From Clostridiales bacterium (GTDB lineage: Bacteria; Actinomycetota; Coriobacteriia; Anaerosomatales; SLCP01), in the NCBI GenBank assembly GCA_018333995.1, contig JAGXSG010000007.1:1-64000 (forward strand): a stretch of 64,000 bases of DNA, given 5' to 3'. The notes under the pieces are model-generated. The model was given only the letters and a program-made list of their open reading frames with translations, was not told where the DNA came from and made no database searches. This document shows, in pieces, positions 7,394-17,136 of the stretch. Numbering within the stretch: the stretch's first letter is position 1; the number at the start of each line of letters is the position of its first letter. The position numbers were made by a program, and so were the translations under genes.

Positions 7394-10372
7394 ATGGAAT
7401 TCAAGTTTGATGCTCACCAGGAGTTCCAGCAGGACGCAATCGCTGCCGTGGTCGATCTGTTTGAGGGTCAGCTGGCCGACGCCGCATCGTTGTCGACGAA
7501 GCTCCAGGGCGCGGTTCCCGACGCTGGCGATCAGATGATCGCCTTTGACATGGTTAGCGAAGTTGGCGCGGTTGGGAACAACCTGCTGCTCGACGACGCG
7601 ACAATACTGCAGAACCTGCAGACCGTGCAGGATCGAAACGGCCTCGAGGTAGTGAGCGAGCTGGCTGGGGGTTCGCTGGACTTTGACATCGAGATGGAGA
7701 CCGGCACCGGCAAGACGTATGTGTATCTGCGTACCATCTTCGAGCTGGCCAAGAACTACAGCTTCACCAAGTTCATCATCCTCGTGCCGAGCGTGGCCAT
7801 CCGTGAGGGCGTGACCACCAGTATCAAGCTAATGACTAAGCACTTCCAAGATCTCTACGCCACGCCGTTCGACTCGTTCGTCTACAGCGGCAGCACGCCG
7901 GAAGAAGTGCAGTCGTTCGCCACTTCCACGAGCGTGCAGATCATGGTCATGACCATCGACTCGTTGCGGGGCGACAAGAACACCCGCGTCATCCACCAGA
8001 CTCGTGACAAGCTTAACGGGCTGCGCCCAATTGACTATCTGAAGGCCACACATCCAGTGGTCATTATGGACGAGCCACAGAACATGGAGTCGTTGCTTAG
8101 CCAGTCTGCAGTGGGTGAGCTGAATCCGCTTTGCACCCTGCGCTACTCGGCAACCCATCGCAAGACGCGCAACGTCGTCTATCGCCTCGACCCGGTTGAC
8201 GCCCACGATCTCGGCTTGGTCAAGCAGATTGTGGTGGCGGAGGCGCTGCAGCAGGGCGCCGATGCAGCACCGTATGTGAAGCTCCAGTCAGTTCGTAATG
8301 ACAAAGGCTTTCTAGCATGTATGGAACTGGCGGTGCGCAAAGCATCGGACGGCACAATCCAGCGGAAGACGGTGTACGTCAAAAACGGCCAAGACCTCGC
8401 TCTGGTCACTGACAACTCTGCCTATGAGGGTTGGTTGGTCAACGAGTTGAGTATCGAACCCGAGTCAGTCGAGCTGTTCCCGCACGGGTGGCTTCAGGCA
8501 GGTGAGACCATCGGCGGCTCCAACGATTCCATTTACCGCGAGATGATCCGTGAGACCATCCGTGAGCATCTGCGTAAGGAGACGATGCTACGACCTCACG
8601 GGATCAAGGTGCTGAGCTTGTTCTTTGTCGACAAGGTCGCAAGTTTCCTTGGAGAGGGCTACAACAACGACACTGCTGACGGGCAGTTCGTCACTTGGTT
8701 CGACGAGCTGTTCATCGAGGAGCGCTCCAGGAGTCAGCAATGGTCGCAATCACTGCCTCTTGATCCAGTCGATTACCGGCGCGCCTACTTCTCGGCCATT
8801 AGGGGGAGGAAGGGTCAGCACGATACCTTTAAGGACACAACCGGCACATCGAAGGCTGATGATGACGCCTACGATTTGATAATGCGTGACAAAGCACGAC
8901 TCCTCGACGAGAACGAGCCGGTGCGATTCATCTTCAGCCACTCGGCGCTGCGTGAAGGCTGGGACAATCCGAACGTCTTTCAGATCTGTGCTCTACGTGA
9001 GATGGGCGAAGCGACGGAGCGTCGCCAAACGATCGGACGCGGACTGCGGCTGCCGGTCAGCCAGGCAGGAGAGCGGGTACCAGACAAGGGCATCGCTCAA
9101 CTCACCGTCGTTGCGAATGAGTCCTATCGAGAATTCGCCGATAGCTTACAGAAGGAGTATCGGGACTCCGGCGTCAGTATCGGCCTGGTGCGCCCTGGTG
9201 AGTTCGCGAAGATCCCGACAATCGACGAAGTTACCGGCGACGAGAAACGGCTCGGCTTCCAGGGCTCCAAACTGATCTGGGACGAACTGGTCGAACGCAG
9301 CTTCATTGACAAGGAAGGCAGAGTCACCGCCAACTTCCGTCCCGAGACACTCGGGTTCACACTTGGCCCGGTGCCGGAGTTCTTCTGGCCCCAAGACGAC
9401 ATAATCGATGTGATGCTCAACTGTCGCATCGAGCGCATAGTCAAGACTCGGCGCGAGCGTGTCGCTCGCAAGCTCAACAAGGAGATCTACTCAACGCCGT
9501 GGTTCGAGGACTTTTGGCGCACGATTTCGCAGAAGACCACCTATCGAGTGGCCCTTAATCGTGAGGAAGTCATCGACAACGCAGTCAACAGAATCAAGGC
9601 TGAGCAGCCCATCTTGCCGCTTCGAGTTCAGGTCACCCGTGCAGGCGTAAAGCTGGTGCGGGGCGGCACCAAGACCTCCGAGACTGCAACTCGTTCTGCT
9701 GAGCTGACTGGCGCCTATCAACTTCCCGACATCCTCAGCGAGCTGCAGGAAGCTACATCCCTTACGCGTCGGACCTTGATTGACGTGTTGACGCGCTCTG
9801 GCAAGCTGAGCGAGTTTATCGGCAATCCCAATGACTTCATTGCAATGGTGAAGCGAAACCTCCAGAACGTGGTGGCCGCTGCCGTTCAGGAAGGCATTCA
9901 GTACGAGAAGATCGGCGGCTACGTCTACGAGTTGCGTGAACTGCAGGCCGATGGTGCTGAGGCACGTGACCTCTTTCTCGATCGCGTCTACAAGGTCGAG
10001 AACACCGGCAAGACCGACTTCGACTACATCCAGATCGACTCAGACGGTGCGGACGCCCCTGAGCGCCAGTTCGCGGAGAAGCTGGACTCACGTGAAGACG
10101 TCAAGTTCTTCATGAAGCTGCCCGACAAGTTCAAGATCGACACGCCCGTCGGGCCGTACAACCCAGACTGGGCAATCATCAAGCAGGATGAGGATGGCGT
10201 GGATCGCATCTACATGATCCGCGAGACCAAGAGCACGCTGGATGAGTCCAAGCGTCGCCCGACTGAGAACGCCAAGATCAAAGCCGCGACTGAGCACTTC
10301 AAGCAGCTGGGCATCGGCACTGATACCGTCCCGGGCTACGCTGTCAGCGTCCCTGGCAATTGGAGCTTGTAA
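7394..10372 (+). CDS. Type III-like restriction subunit (Res), helicase plus PD-(D/E)XK nuclease
   Basis: 992 residues. Superfamily 2 helicase motifs are present: Walker A TGTGKT (103-108), DEPQ in place of DEAD/DEAH (226-229, characteristic of Res subunits), SATHR, and the later ERRQTIGRGLRLP motif VI. The C terminus carries an apparently intact PD-(D/E)XK nuclease: P924-D925 in YNPDW and E944-T-K946 in MIRETKS. Start ATG at 7394 lies 2 bp after mod. The stop overlaps the next start as TAATG. Function: ATP-driven communication between methylation sites and double-strand cleavage with Mod. No truncation or motif loss seen. Confidence 0.93.
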   Translation: MEFKFDAHQEFQQDAIAAVVDLFEGQLADAASLSTKLQGAVPDAGDQMIAFDMVSEVGAVGNNLLLDDATILQNLQTVQDRNGLEVVSELAGGSLDFDIEMETGTGKTYVYLRTIFELAKNYSFTKFIILVPSVAIREGVTTSIKLMTKHFQDLYATPFDSFVYSGSTPEEVQSFATSTSVQIMVMTIDSLRGDKNTRVIHQTRDKLNGLRPIDYLKATHPVVIMDEPQNMESLLSQSAVGELNPLCTLRYSATHRKTRNVVYRLDPVDAHDLGLVKQIVVAEALQQGADAAPYVKLQSVRNDKGFLACMELAVRKASDGTIQRKTVYVKNGQDLALVTDNSAYEGWLVNELSIEPESVELFPHGWLQAGETIGGSNDSIYREMIRETIREHLRKETMLRPHGIKVLSLFFVDKVASFLGEGYNNDTADGQFVTWFDELFIEERSRSQQWSQSLPLDPVDYRRAYFSAIRGRKGQHDTFKDTTGTSKADDDAYDLIMRDKARLLDENEPVRFIFSHSALREGWDNPNVFQICALREMGEATERRQTIGRGLRLPVSQAGERVPDKGIAQLTVVANESYREFADSLQKEYRDSGVSIGLVRPGEFAKIPTIDEVTGDEKRLGFQGSKLIWDELVERSFIDKEGRVTANFRPETLGFTLGPVPEFFWPQDDIIDVMLNCRIERIVKTRRERVARKLNKEIYSTPWFEDFWRTISQKTTYRVALNREEVIDNAVNRIKAEQPILPLRVQVTRAGVKLVRGGTKTSETATRSAELTGAYQLPDILSELQEATSLTRRTLIDVLTRSGKLSEFIGNPNDFIAMVKRNLQNVVAAAVQEGIQYEKIGGYVYELRELQADGAEARDLFLDRVYKVENTGKTDFDYIQIDSDGADAPERQFAEKLDSREDVKFFMKLPDKFKIDTPVGPYNPDWAIIKQDEDGVDRIYMIRETKSTLDESKRRPTENAKIKAATEHFKQLGIGTDTVPGYAVSVPGNWSL

Positions 10373-12057
10373 TGCGCGCAGTAGAGGTCCAGATTCACAA
10401 CTTCCGGAGCGTCCACGACGCGACGATTCGCCTTGAGCCACTCTCGCTAATCGCGGGAGCCAACAATGCAGGCAAGAGCAACATCATAGATGCCATCCGG
10501 CTGTTCTATGGGGACCTGAAGTGGGATGAGGGACGTGATGCCCCGAAGGTAGAGGCGAGCGATTCAGAAGCATGGGTTGAGATCGAGTTTCAGCCGACTG
10601 CGGATGAGCTCGCGCAACTGAAGGATGATTACAGGAGTGCAGAAGGCACCTTCCGCGTCCGGAACTACGTCAGCCCCTCGAGCGGAGCAGATGGCAAGGT
10701 TCGCGCGGGGTACTACGCCTACGAAGACGACAAGTTGTCCGACAACTTGTTCTACGGTGCGAAGAATGTGGGGTCTGGCAAGGTCGGACACATCGTCTAC
10801 ATTCCCGCTGTCAGCAAGGTCGATGACAACACAAAGCTCACCGGCCCTTCTGCGCTACGAGAACTCGTAGCGGAGGTTCTCAACAAGGTGGTCGCCGACA
10901 GCCCCGCATACCTAGAGCTTACCAAGGCGTTCGGCGCCTTTGAAGGCTCGATTAGGACGCAGACCTGTGCTGACGGGCAGTCGCTTAAGTCTCTTGAGAA
11001 GGAAGTAACCGACGAGATTGCTAATTGGGAAGCGTCTTTTTCGCTTGCAGTTCAGAACATTCAGCCGGAGGAGATCCTGAAGACACTCATTAAGCCGCAG
11101 TTCATCGACGAGACGCACGGCGGGGAGATAGATCAGGCGCGTTTTGGTGCGGGTTTTCAGCGTCACCTCATTTACACACTGATCAAACTCGCGGCGAAGC
11201 ATGCCAATCCACCTAGGACATCGGCCGGTGAGAAGAAGGAGTTCGCGCCTCAGCTCACGTGGATTCTGTTCGAGGAACCCGAGGCCTTCCTGCACCCCTC
11301 CCAGGAAGAGGTGTTGCACGACAGCCTACTGAAACTCGTTCAGGACGGCACTACACAGGTCTTGTTAACGACGCATAGCTCACGTTTCGTTAGCCGCTCG
11401 ATGGACGACCTGACTCGACTAGTCCGACTATGCCGCGACGCTGGTATCACTACGGCCCACCAGTTGTCGCAGGCTGAACTCGACAAGCTGTTCGACGACC
11501 TCCTCGTCGTTGATGACAGCATTACGCCGATCGGCACGACATCGGCGGATGTCAACAAGGCTGCGATGATGGCGTCCCTTAAGACTGAGCTATGGATGCA
11601 GGCAACACGTACGATAGCCTTCTTCAGTCAGCGAGTGATCCTTGTCGAAGGTGCTAGTGAGACGGCGTTATACAGTTACTTGACGACCCGGGGTCTAATG
11701 GACCCGCCTTTGAGAGGCCTTTCTGTCATCGACTGCATGGGTAAGTTCAACATCCATCGTTTCGTCGCGATTCTCGGCGCATTTGGCATCGACCACTCGG
11801 TCCTCTACGACGGGGACAACGGCGGTTCGCATGATTCCGAGGTAACCGCGGCGATTGATGGGGCGAAGTCGGCGTTCACCAAGAGGATCACTCGGTTCCC
11901 GAGCGACTTGGAGTCGGAGCTTGGGATCACCCCACTCCCCCGAAACGAGTCGCATCGCAAGCCGCAGTACATCCTCTATCACCTGGAGTCAGGGCTGGTG
12001 GATGCGTCAAAGATCGACGCGATAAAGCAGGAGTTCTGCGACCTCGCTACGGCGTGA
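10372..12057 (+). CDS. OLD-like AAA ATPase with TOPRIM domain
   Basis: 561 residues from ATG at 10372, which overlaps the res stop (TAATG) and follows GGAG; TTG at 10360 would add four residues. The ABC-type ATPase half has Walker [10 protein letters not shown] (29-37) and a Walker B-like [12 protein letters not shown], then LLTTHSS. The C-terminal half has TOPRIM acidic residues: VEGASE (425-430) and DGD (480-482). This is the architecture of OLD-family nucleases, which occur alone, with GajB-type helicases, or as accessory genes in restriction loci. Here it likely adds a nuclease or DNA-end sensor to the Type III core. Which OLD class it belongs to was not resolved. Confidence 0.85.
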   Translation: MRAVEVQIHNFRSVHDATIRLEPLSLIAGANNAGKSNIIDAIRLFYGDLKWDEGRDAPKVEASDSEAWVEIEFQPTADELAQLKDDYRSAEGTFRVRNYVSPSSGADGKVRAGYYAYEDDKLSDNLFYGAKNVGSGKVGHIVYIPAVSKVDDNTKLTGPSALRELVAEVLNKVVADSPAYLELTKAFGAFEGSIRTQTCADGQSLKSLEKEVTDEIANWEASFSLAVQNIQPEEILKTLIKPQFIDETHGGEIDQARFGAGFQRHLIYTLIKLAAKHANPPRTSAGEKKEFAPQLTWILFEEPEAFLHPSQEEVLHDSLLKLVQDGTTQVLLTTHSSRFVSRSMDDLTRLVRLCRDAGITTAHQLSQAELDKLFDDLLVVDDSITPIGTTSADVNKAAMMASLKTELWMQATRTIAFFSQRVILVEGASETALYSYLTTRGLMDPPLRGLSVIDCMGKFNIHRFVAILGAFGIDHSVLYDGDNGGSHDSEVTAAIDGAKSAFTKRITRFPSDLESELGITPLPRNESHRKPQYILYHLESGLVDASKIDAIKQEFCDLATA

Positions 12058-12088
12058 TGAATTTAGGTCTGAAAGGAGGCCAGTTACT

Positions 12089-13300
12089 ATGCACGAGATC
12101 AAATGCCCGCATTGTGGCAAGACATTCAACGTTGATGAGGCCGGTTATGCGGACATCTTGAAACAGGTGCGCGACGAAGCCTTCGACAAGGCGCTGCACG
12201 ACCGGTTGGTGCTTGCCGAGCAAGACAAGAAGACGGCGATCGAACTCGCGCAGACCAAGGTCGCCAGCGAGATGGAGAGGAAAGCCGCCAAGAAGGATGC
12301 CGAGAAGGACACCGAGATCGCTCGGCTTAAAGCAGAGCTCGAGAAGGCAGATGTCGCCAATCAGCTCGCGCTGAAGGAAGCGCTCAGTACGGTCGAGAAG
12401 GAGCGCGACGATCTCAAGCGAGATCTTGACTCGAAGGACACTGAGAGAAAGCTGCTCGAATCGTCGCTCAAAGACAAGTACGAAACCCAGATCAAGGATC
12501 GCGACGATGCCATCGAGCGCCTGAAGGACCTCAAGGCCAAGTTGTCCACCAAGTTGGTCGGCGAGACCCTAGAGCAACACTGTGAAACCGAGTTCAACAA
12601 GATCCGCGCTACTGCTTTCCCTCGCGCCTATTTTGAGAAGGACAATGACGCCCGCAGCGGTAGCAAGGGCGACTACATATTCCGTGACTCCGACGAAGCA
12701 TGCACCGAATGTGTGTCGATCATGTTCGAGATGAAGAACGAGTGCGACACCACCGCAACCAAGAAGAAGAACGAGGACTTCTTCAAAGAACTCGACAAGG
12801 ACCGCATCGAGAAGGGCTGCGAGTACGCCGTACTCGTTTCTTTGCTGGAGCCGGACAACGAGCTCTACAACACGGGCATCGTGGACGTGTCTCACCGGTA
12901 TCCGAAGATGTACGTCATCCGACCACAGTTCTTTATTCCGATGATCACTCTGCTTCGTAACGCTTCTCAGAACGCACTGAAATACAAGACCGAGCTGGCG
13001 CTCGTGAAGGCGCAGAACATCGACATTACGAATTTCGAGGACGACCTGGAAACCATCAAGACAGGCTTTGCCCGTAACTATGACTTGGCGTCCCGAAAGT
13101 TTGGGACTGCCATCGCTGAGATTGACAAGACGATCAAGAGTCTTGAGAAGACGAAGGCCGAACTACTTGGCTCCGAGAACAACCTCCGTCTGGCCAACAA
13201 CAAACTGCAAGACGTGACGATCAAGAAGCTGACACGCGGCAACCCGACCATGGCGGCGAAGTTCGCAGAGCTGGAGAAGGCGGACTCTAGGGACGATTAG
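12089..13300 (+). CDS. DUF2130-like protein, predicted PD-(D/E)XK nuclease
   Basis: 403 residues, ATG behind a strong AAGGAGG (12073-12079). An N-terminal CPHCG zinc-ribbon-like half-motif (C6, C9) is followed by a Lys/Glu/Asp-rich coiled coil (about 40-160). A globular domain then shows D195 in SKGDYIFR and E214-M-K216 in FEMKNE, a D...ExK pattern expected of PD-(D/E)XK nucleases. The C-terminal 120 residues are again helical. The layout matches what I recall of DUF2130. The gap after the OLD-like gene is 31 bp, so it is probably part of the operon. The nuclease activity is inferred from the motif alone. Confidence 0.75.
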   Translation: MHEIKCPHCGKTFNVDEAGYADILKQVRDEAFDKALHDRLVLAEQDKKTAIELAQTKVASEMERKAAKKDAEKDTEIARLKAELEKADVANQLALKEALSTVEKERDDLKRDLDSKDTERKLLESSLKDKYETQIKDRDDAIERLKDLKAKLSTKLVGETLEQHCETEFNKIRATAFPRAYFEKDNDARSGSKGDYIFRDSDEACTECVSIMFEMKNECDTTATKKKNEDFFKELDKDRIEKGCEYAVLVSLLEPDNELYNTGIVDVSHRYPKMYVIRPQFFIPMITLLRNASQNALKYKTELALVKAQNIDITNFEDDLETIKTGFARNYDLASRKFGTAIAEIDKTIKSLEKTKAELLGSENNLRLANNKLQDVTIKKLTRGNPTMAAKFAELEKADSRDD

Positions 13301-13314
13301 GCAGGAGCTGAGTG

Positions 13315-13527
13315 ATGCTGCGCACTCCGGTCACGAGCAGCAACTGTGTGTCGGTCGGCTATGACGCGACCACATGGACTCTCGAGGTTGAGTTCAGACA
13401 CGGTGGGATCTATCCGTACTTCGATGCGCCTGCGTCAGAGTGCGAGGCACTGTTGAGTGCCTCAAGCGTCGGCGGTTGCCTCGATGCGCGGATCAAGAAG
13501 GTGGGCTACCGCTACCGGAAGCTCTAG
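13315..13527 (+). CDS. KTSC-domain-like small protein
   Basis: 70 residues from ATG at 13315, 7 nt after AGGAG; GTG at 13312 is too close to the ribosome-binding site. The pattern VTSSNCVSVGYD, then TLEVEFRHGGIYPYFDAP, then LLSASSVGGCLDARIKKV matches KTSC domains, small beta-rich modules found near lysyl-tRNA synthetase and in nuclease or phage contexts. Its Cys content is slightly high. It lies 14 bp after the DUF2130 gene and closes the operon. Molecular function is unknown; it may bind nucleic acid. Confidence 0.7.
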   Translation: MLRTPVTSSNCVSVGYDATTWTLEVEFRHGGIYPYFDAPASECEALLSASSVGGCLDARIKKVGYRYRKL

Positions 13528-13576
13528 GTAGGCCCTTGTGCGTCACTCGGTTAGACTTCGTCATCTCGCATTCTTT

Positions 13577-13643
13577 TACCAGAGTTGGCCGCTGGTAGGT
13601 CCACCAAGAATGAATGCAGGACCCGGCCTCATGCTGGGTCCTG
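13577..13643. terminator. two tandem hairpins ending the defence operon
   Basis: TACCAG (13577-13582) pairs with CTGGTA (13592-13597). CAGGACCC (13617-13624) then pairs with GGGTCCTG (13636-13643). They sit between the KTSC gene and a converging acetyltransferase gene, so they may stop transcription from both sides. No strong T tract follows. Confidence 0.5.
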
Positions 13644-13670
13644 TCGCGTCTGGGGACACGTGCGTGCGCC

Positions 13671-14291
13671 TTACCCCGCTCCCGCCGCTCGCGCGTCGCG
13701 GCGGATCTGGAAGTTGCCGAGGGCGTCGCCTTTGTGCACGAACGTCATCTCACGCTCGACCTCGAACCCGTGGCGGCGGTAGAAGCGTAGCGCGTCGTTC
13801 TTGGTGATGTTGACGTCGGTGATCACCACGGGGTGCTCGGCGGTCACGGAGCTGAGGAGCGCGGAGCCTACGCCGCCGCCCCGGTGTCGCTCGTCGACGG
13901 TCAGCGCGCTCAGGTAAAACTCGTCGTCGGCGACCTCGGTGGTCGCCACGCTCTCGAGCTTCGACCCCCACCGCATCGCCCGCAGCATCCTGCGGGCGCC
14001 GAGAGCACGCCCCCACTCCCTGCCGCGCAGCCTGGTTGCGGCACGCCGTTCGGCGCCGGTGAGACCGGCCGCGATACCGACGACCTCCCCGGTCTCATCG
14101 ACCGCGCAGCGAACGTACCTTCCGCTGTAGTCGTTGTGCTCCATCTCCACGAGCGCGGTGAGCACAGGCACGGCTTCATCCTCCGCGCCTAAGACGAATC
14201 GCATGAGCGAGGGATCCGCCTGGTAGATCAGACGGGCGACCGTCGCGGAATCGTGACGTGCGGGGTCGAACCGCTCGATGGCTACCTGCAT
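13671..14291 (-). CDS. GNAT-family N-acetyltransferase
   Basis: 206 residues from ATG at 14291, 5 nt after AAGGAG on the minus strand. The acetyl-CoA binding loop appears as VDERHRGGGVGSALL, preceded by the FYLSALTV strand and followed by NDALRFYRRHGFE, a typical GNAT C terminus. It converges on the defence operon and is divergent from leuS. The substrate is unknown; the family includes antibiotic, amino-acid and protein acetylation enzymes. An upstream GTG-like extension exists but has no ribosome-binding site. Confidence 0.85.
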   Translation of the reverse strand: MQVAIERFDPARHDSATVARLIYQADPSLMRFVLGAEDEAVPVLTALVEMEHNDYSGRYVRCAVDETGEVVGIAAGLTGAERRAATRLRGREWGRALGARRMLRAMRWGSKLESVATTEVADDEFYLSALTVDERHRGGGVGSALLSSVTAEHPVVITDVNITKNDALRFYRRHGFEVEREMTFVHKGDALGNFQIRRDARAAGAG

Positions 14292-14367
14292 GACGGCTCC
14301 TTCCCCACGGCCGGGCCCGATCGGTGTCCGCGTGTACGTCATCGACTCTACCGCGCCTCCGCCGGGG

Positions 14368-14396
14368 CTGCAACCGGCTCGCCGACCCGCTATCAT
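14368..14396 (+). promoter_or_regulatory. candidate leuS promoter
   Basis: CTGCAA (14368-14373) and TATCAT (14391-14396) are separated by 17 bp, about 40 bp before the leuS start. I see no T-box specifier or antiterminator in the short leader. Confidence 0.4.
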
Positions 14397-14437
14397 GCGG
14401 AGTCACGGACTGATACGCCGCCACCAGGAGGTCATAC

Positions 14438-16975
14438 GTGACGCGACAGTACGATCCGCATGCGATAGAGACCAAGTGGCAGGAGACATGGGAGCGTGAC
14501 CGGCTCTACTCGGTAAACGAGGACCCCTCCCGGCCCGCCTACTACGTGCTCGAGATGTTCCCGTACCCTTCAGGCGACATCCACATGGGTCACGTTCGCA
14601 ACTACACCATCGGCGACGTCATCGCACGCCACCTCACCATGCGCGGCATGCAGGTACTCCACCCCATCGGCTGGGACGCGTTCGGGCTTCCCGCCGAGAA
14701 CGCCGCGATCAAGAGCGCGACACATCCTGCCGAGTGGACGTACGCCAACATCGCCAAGCAGGCCGCCTCGTTCAAGCGGATGGGATTTAGCTACGACTGG
14801 GACCGCACGGTCGTCACGTGCGACGAGGAGTACTATCGCTGGGGCCAGTGGATCCTTCTGAAGTTCTGGGAGCGCGGGCTCGTCGAGCGCAAGTCGAGCC
14901 CGGTCAACTGGTGTCCGAGCTGCGCGACCGTGCTCGCCAACGAGCAGGTCATCGGCGACGGCGTGTGCTGGCGATGCAAGAGCCACGTCGAGAAGCGCGA
15001 GCTCGAGCAGTGGTACCTCAAGATTACCGAGTATGCTCAGGAGCTCCTCGACGACCTCGACACGCTTCCCGGCTGGCCCGAGCGCGTCAAGACGATGCAG
15101 GCCAACTGGATCGGGCGTTCCGAGGGCGCCGAGGTCGATTTCGTGCTCTGCGACGCGGCCGGCGAGCCGTCCGGCGATACGATCACCGTGTTCACGACGC
15201 GCCCCGACACGCTCTTCGGGTGCACGTTCTTCCTGCTCGCGCCGGAGCACCCGCTCGTGCACGAGATCGTTCACGGCACGGAGTTCGCGCCTGAAGTGAT
15301 GCGGGTTGTCGAGAGCGCTTCGCGGGCGAGCGCGGTCGAGCGCGCCGCTGGCGAGCGTGAGAAGATCGGCGCGTTCACCGGGCGCTACGTCGTCAACCCC
15401 GTCAACGGGGAGAAGGTCCCCGTGTGGGTGGCGGACTACGTGCTCATGGAGTACGGCACTGGTGCCGTGATGGCCGTTCCCTGCGGTGACCAGCGCGATT
15501 TTGAGTTCGCCCGCCAGTACGGGCTGCCGATCCCGCCGGTGGTCGTCGCGGAGGACGATCCGCTTGCCGCGAAACTCGCTGACGCGCAAGAGCGAGTGCT
15601 CGATGACGTGACCTGGGAGTGCGCCTACGACGGCCCTGGCATTATGGTGCAGTCTGGTCCATTCACGGGCATGCGCACCGGAAAGGGCGGTATCGGTGTC
15701 GCGGCGGTCACGCGCTGGCTTGAGGATCATGGCCACGGCCGGTACGCGATCAACTTCCGTCTTCGCGACTGGCTTATCAGCCGACAGCGCTATTGGGGTA
15801 ACCCGATTCCCGCCGTCCACTGTCCGGCGTGCGGTCTCGTGCCGGTCCCCGAGAGCGACCTGCCGGTGCGCCTGCCGGACGACGTCGACATCACCAAGGG
15901 TGAGACACTTGCGGACAAACCCGACTTCTACGAGACAAAGTGCCCGGCGTGCGGCGGGGCCGCTCGGCGTGAGACAGATACCATGGACACGTTCACCTGC
16001 TCGTCGTGGTATTACCTGCGCTACTGCGACGCCCGCAACTCACAGGCGATATGGGACCGGGAAAAAGCCGAGCACTGGATGCCTGTCGACCAGTACATCG
16101 GCGGTATTGAACACGCGATCTTGCACCTGCTCTACTCCCGCTTCTTCACGAAAGTCTTGCGCGATGCGGGCTTGCTGAACTTCTCGGAGCCGTTTACCAA
16201 CCTGCTCACTCAAGGGATGGTTCGCAAAGACGGCGAGGTGATGAGCAAGTCCAAGGGCAACGTCGTCGCTCCCGAGGAGATGATCGCCGAGTACGGCGCC
16301 GACACGCTGCGCGCCTACATCCTGTTCATGGCGCCACCTGACAAAGATCTTGAGTGGTCCTTCGAGGGGCTTGACGGCATGTATCGCTGGCTTGGTCGCG
16401 TGTGGAGGTTCGTGACTGAGGCTGCCGAGGAGTCCTCGGCAGGTGACGTCGGCGGCGAGATCGCGCTCGACGGCCCGGCGGCCAAGACGCTCCACCGTGA
16501 GATGCACCGCGTGATCGGCAAGGTCACCGACGACATTGGACGCTTCAGTCTCAACACCGCCATCGCCGCGATGATGGAGCTCACCAACGCCGCGTACGAC
16601 TATCGCAACGCGGTGGAGCCAGGAATGCGCGATGCCGCGCTCACGCGTGCGGTTGCGGAGAACATGACGCGCCTGCTCGCTCCGTACGTTCCGCACATGG
16701 CCGAAGAGCTGTGGCGCGATGTGCTGGGACACGACACCTCGGTCCACAGGGAGGCGTGGCCAAAGTACGATCCAGCGGCGGCGGCCCTCGATGAGGTCGA
16801 GCTCGCGGTGCAGGTCAACGGCAAGATCCGGGGACGTGTCATCGTGTCCGCAGACGCCCCGGATGATGAGGTTCGTGAGGCGGCGCTCATCGAGGCGGAG
16901 GCGCATGTCGCCGGGAAGGAAGTCGTCAAGGTGCTGATTGTCCCGGGCAGGCTCGTGAGCATCGTCGTGCGTTAG
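14438..16975 (+). CDS. leuS: leucyl-tRNA synthetase
   Basis: 845 residues, a normal length. Charges tRNA-Leu in the cytoplasm. Class I signatures: [15 protein letters not shown] with HMGH at 49-52, and MSKSK at 602-606. Between them lie a zinc-like Cys cluster (CPSC...CWRC, about 165-190) and the editing (CP1) domain with TTRPDTLFG. The GTG start follows CAGGAGG (14424-14430). It stands alone, with its own promoter and a 160-bp gap after it. Confidence 0.97.
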   Translation: MTRQYDPHAIETKWQETWERDRLYSVNEDPSRPAYYVLEMFPYPSGDIHMGHVRNYTIGDVIARHLTMRGMQVLHPIGWDAFGLPAENAAIKSATHPAEWTYANIAKQAASFKRMGFSYDWDRTVVTCDEEYYRWGQWILLKFWERGLVERKSSPVNWCPSCATVLANEQVIGDGVCWRCKSHVEKRELEQWYLKITEYAQELLDDLDTLPGWPERVKTMQANWIGRSEGAEVDFVLCDAAGEPSGDTITVFTTRPDTLFGCTFFLLAPEHPLVHEIVHGTEFAPEVMRVVESASRASAVERAAGEREKIGAFTGRYVVNPVNGEKVPVWVADYVLMEYGTGAVMAVPCGDQRDFEFARQYGLPIPPVVVAEDDPLAAKLADAQERVLDDVTWECAYDGPGIMVQSGPFTGMRTGKGGIGVAAVTRWLEDHGHGRYAINFRLRDWLISRQRYWGNPIPAVHCPACGLVPVPESDLPVRLPDDVDITKGETLADKPDFYETKCPACGGAARRETDTMDTFTCSSWYYLRYCDARNSQAIWDREKAEHWMPVDQYIGGIEHAILHLLYSRFFTKVLRDAGLLNFSEPFTNLLTQGMVRKDGEVMSKSKGNVVAPEEMIAEYGADTLRAYILFMAPPDKDLEWSFEGLDGMYRWLGRVWRFVTEAAEESSAGDVGGEIALDGPAAKTLHREMHRVIGKVTDDIGRFSLNTAIAAMMELTNAAYDYRNAVEPGMRDAALTRAVAENMTRLLAPYVPHMAEELWRDVLGHDTSVHREAWPKYDPAAAALDEVELAVQVNGKIRGRVIVSADAPDDEVREAALIEAEAHVAGKEVVKVLIVPGRLVSIVVR

Positions 16976-17136
16976 GTGTTGGCGACGGGAGTTTTTACTC
17001 TCTGACCAGCAGGTATATCTCTGGTAAGACCCGGTTAGACCCGCCGTGGTGTACTTCGTCCGCGACGTGAGCGGGGTGTGTTTGCCTCTGTGCGACCGTC
17101 GCGAATCTGCTGGTCGTCACGGGGGGAGTGGTACGT

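Noticed and set aside
2501-13527. Classification of the defence operon as DISARM or BREX
   Set aside because: No drmA, drmB, drmC, pglZ, brxC or brxL-like gene is visible; the methylase is Type III-like.
14292-14437. T-box riboswitch before leuS
   Set aside because: The leader is too short and has no T-box core or antiterminator pairing.
14570-15820. 416-codon open frame on the minus strand opposite leuS
   Set aside because: Anti-sense shadow of a GC-rich conserved gene; no ribosome-binding site or family pattern.
16040-16906. 288-codon minus-strand frame opposite leuS
   Set aside because: Same kind of shadow; low-complexity Arg/His-rich product.
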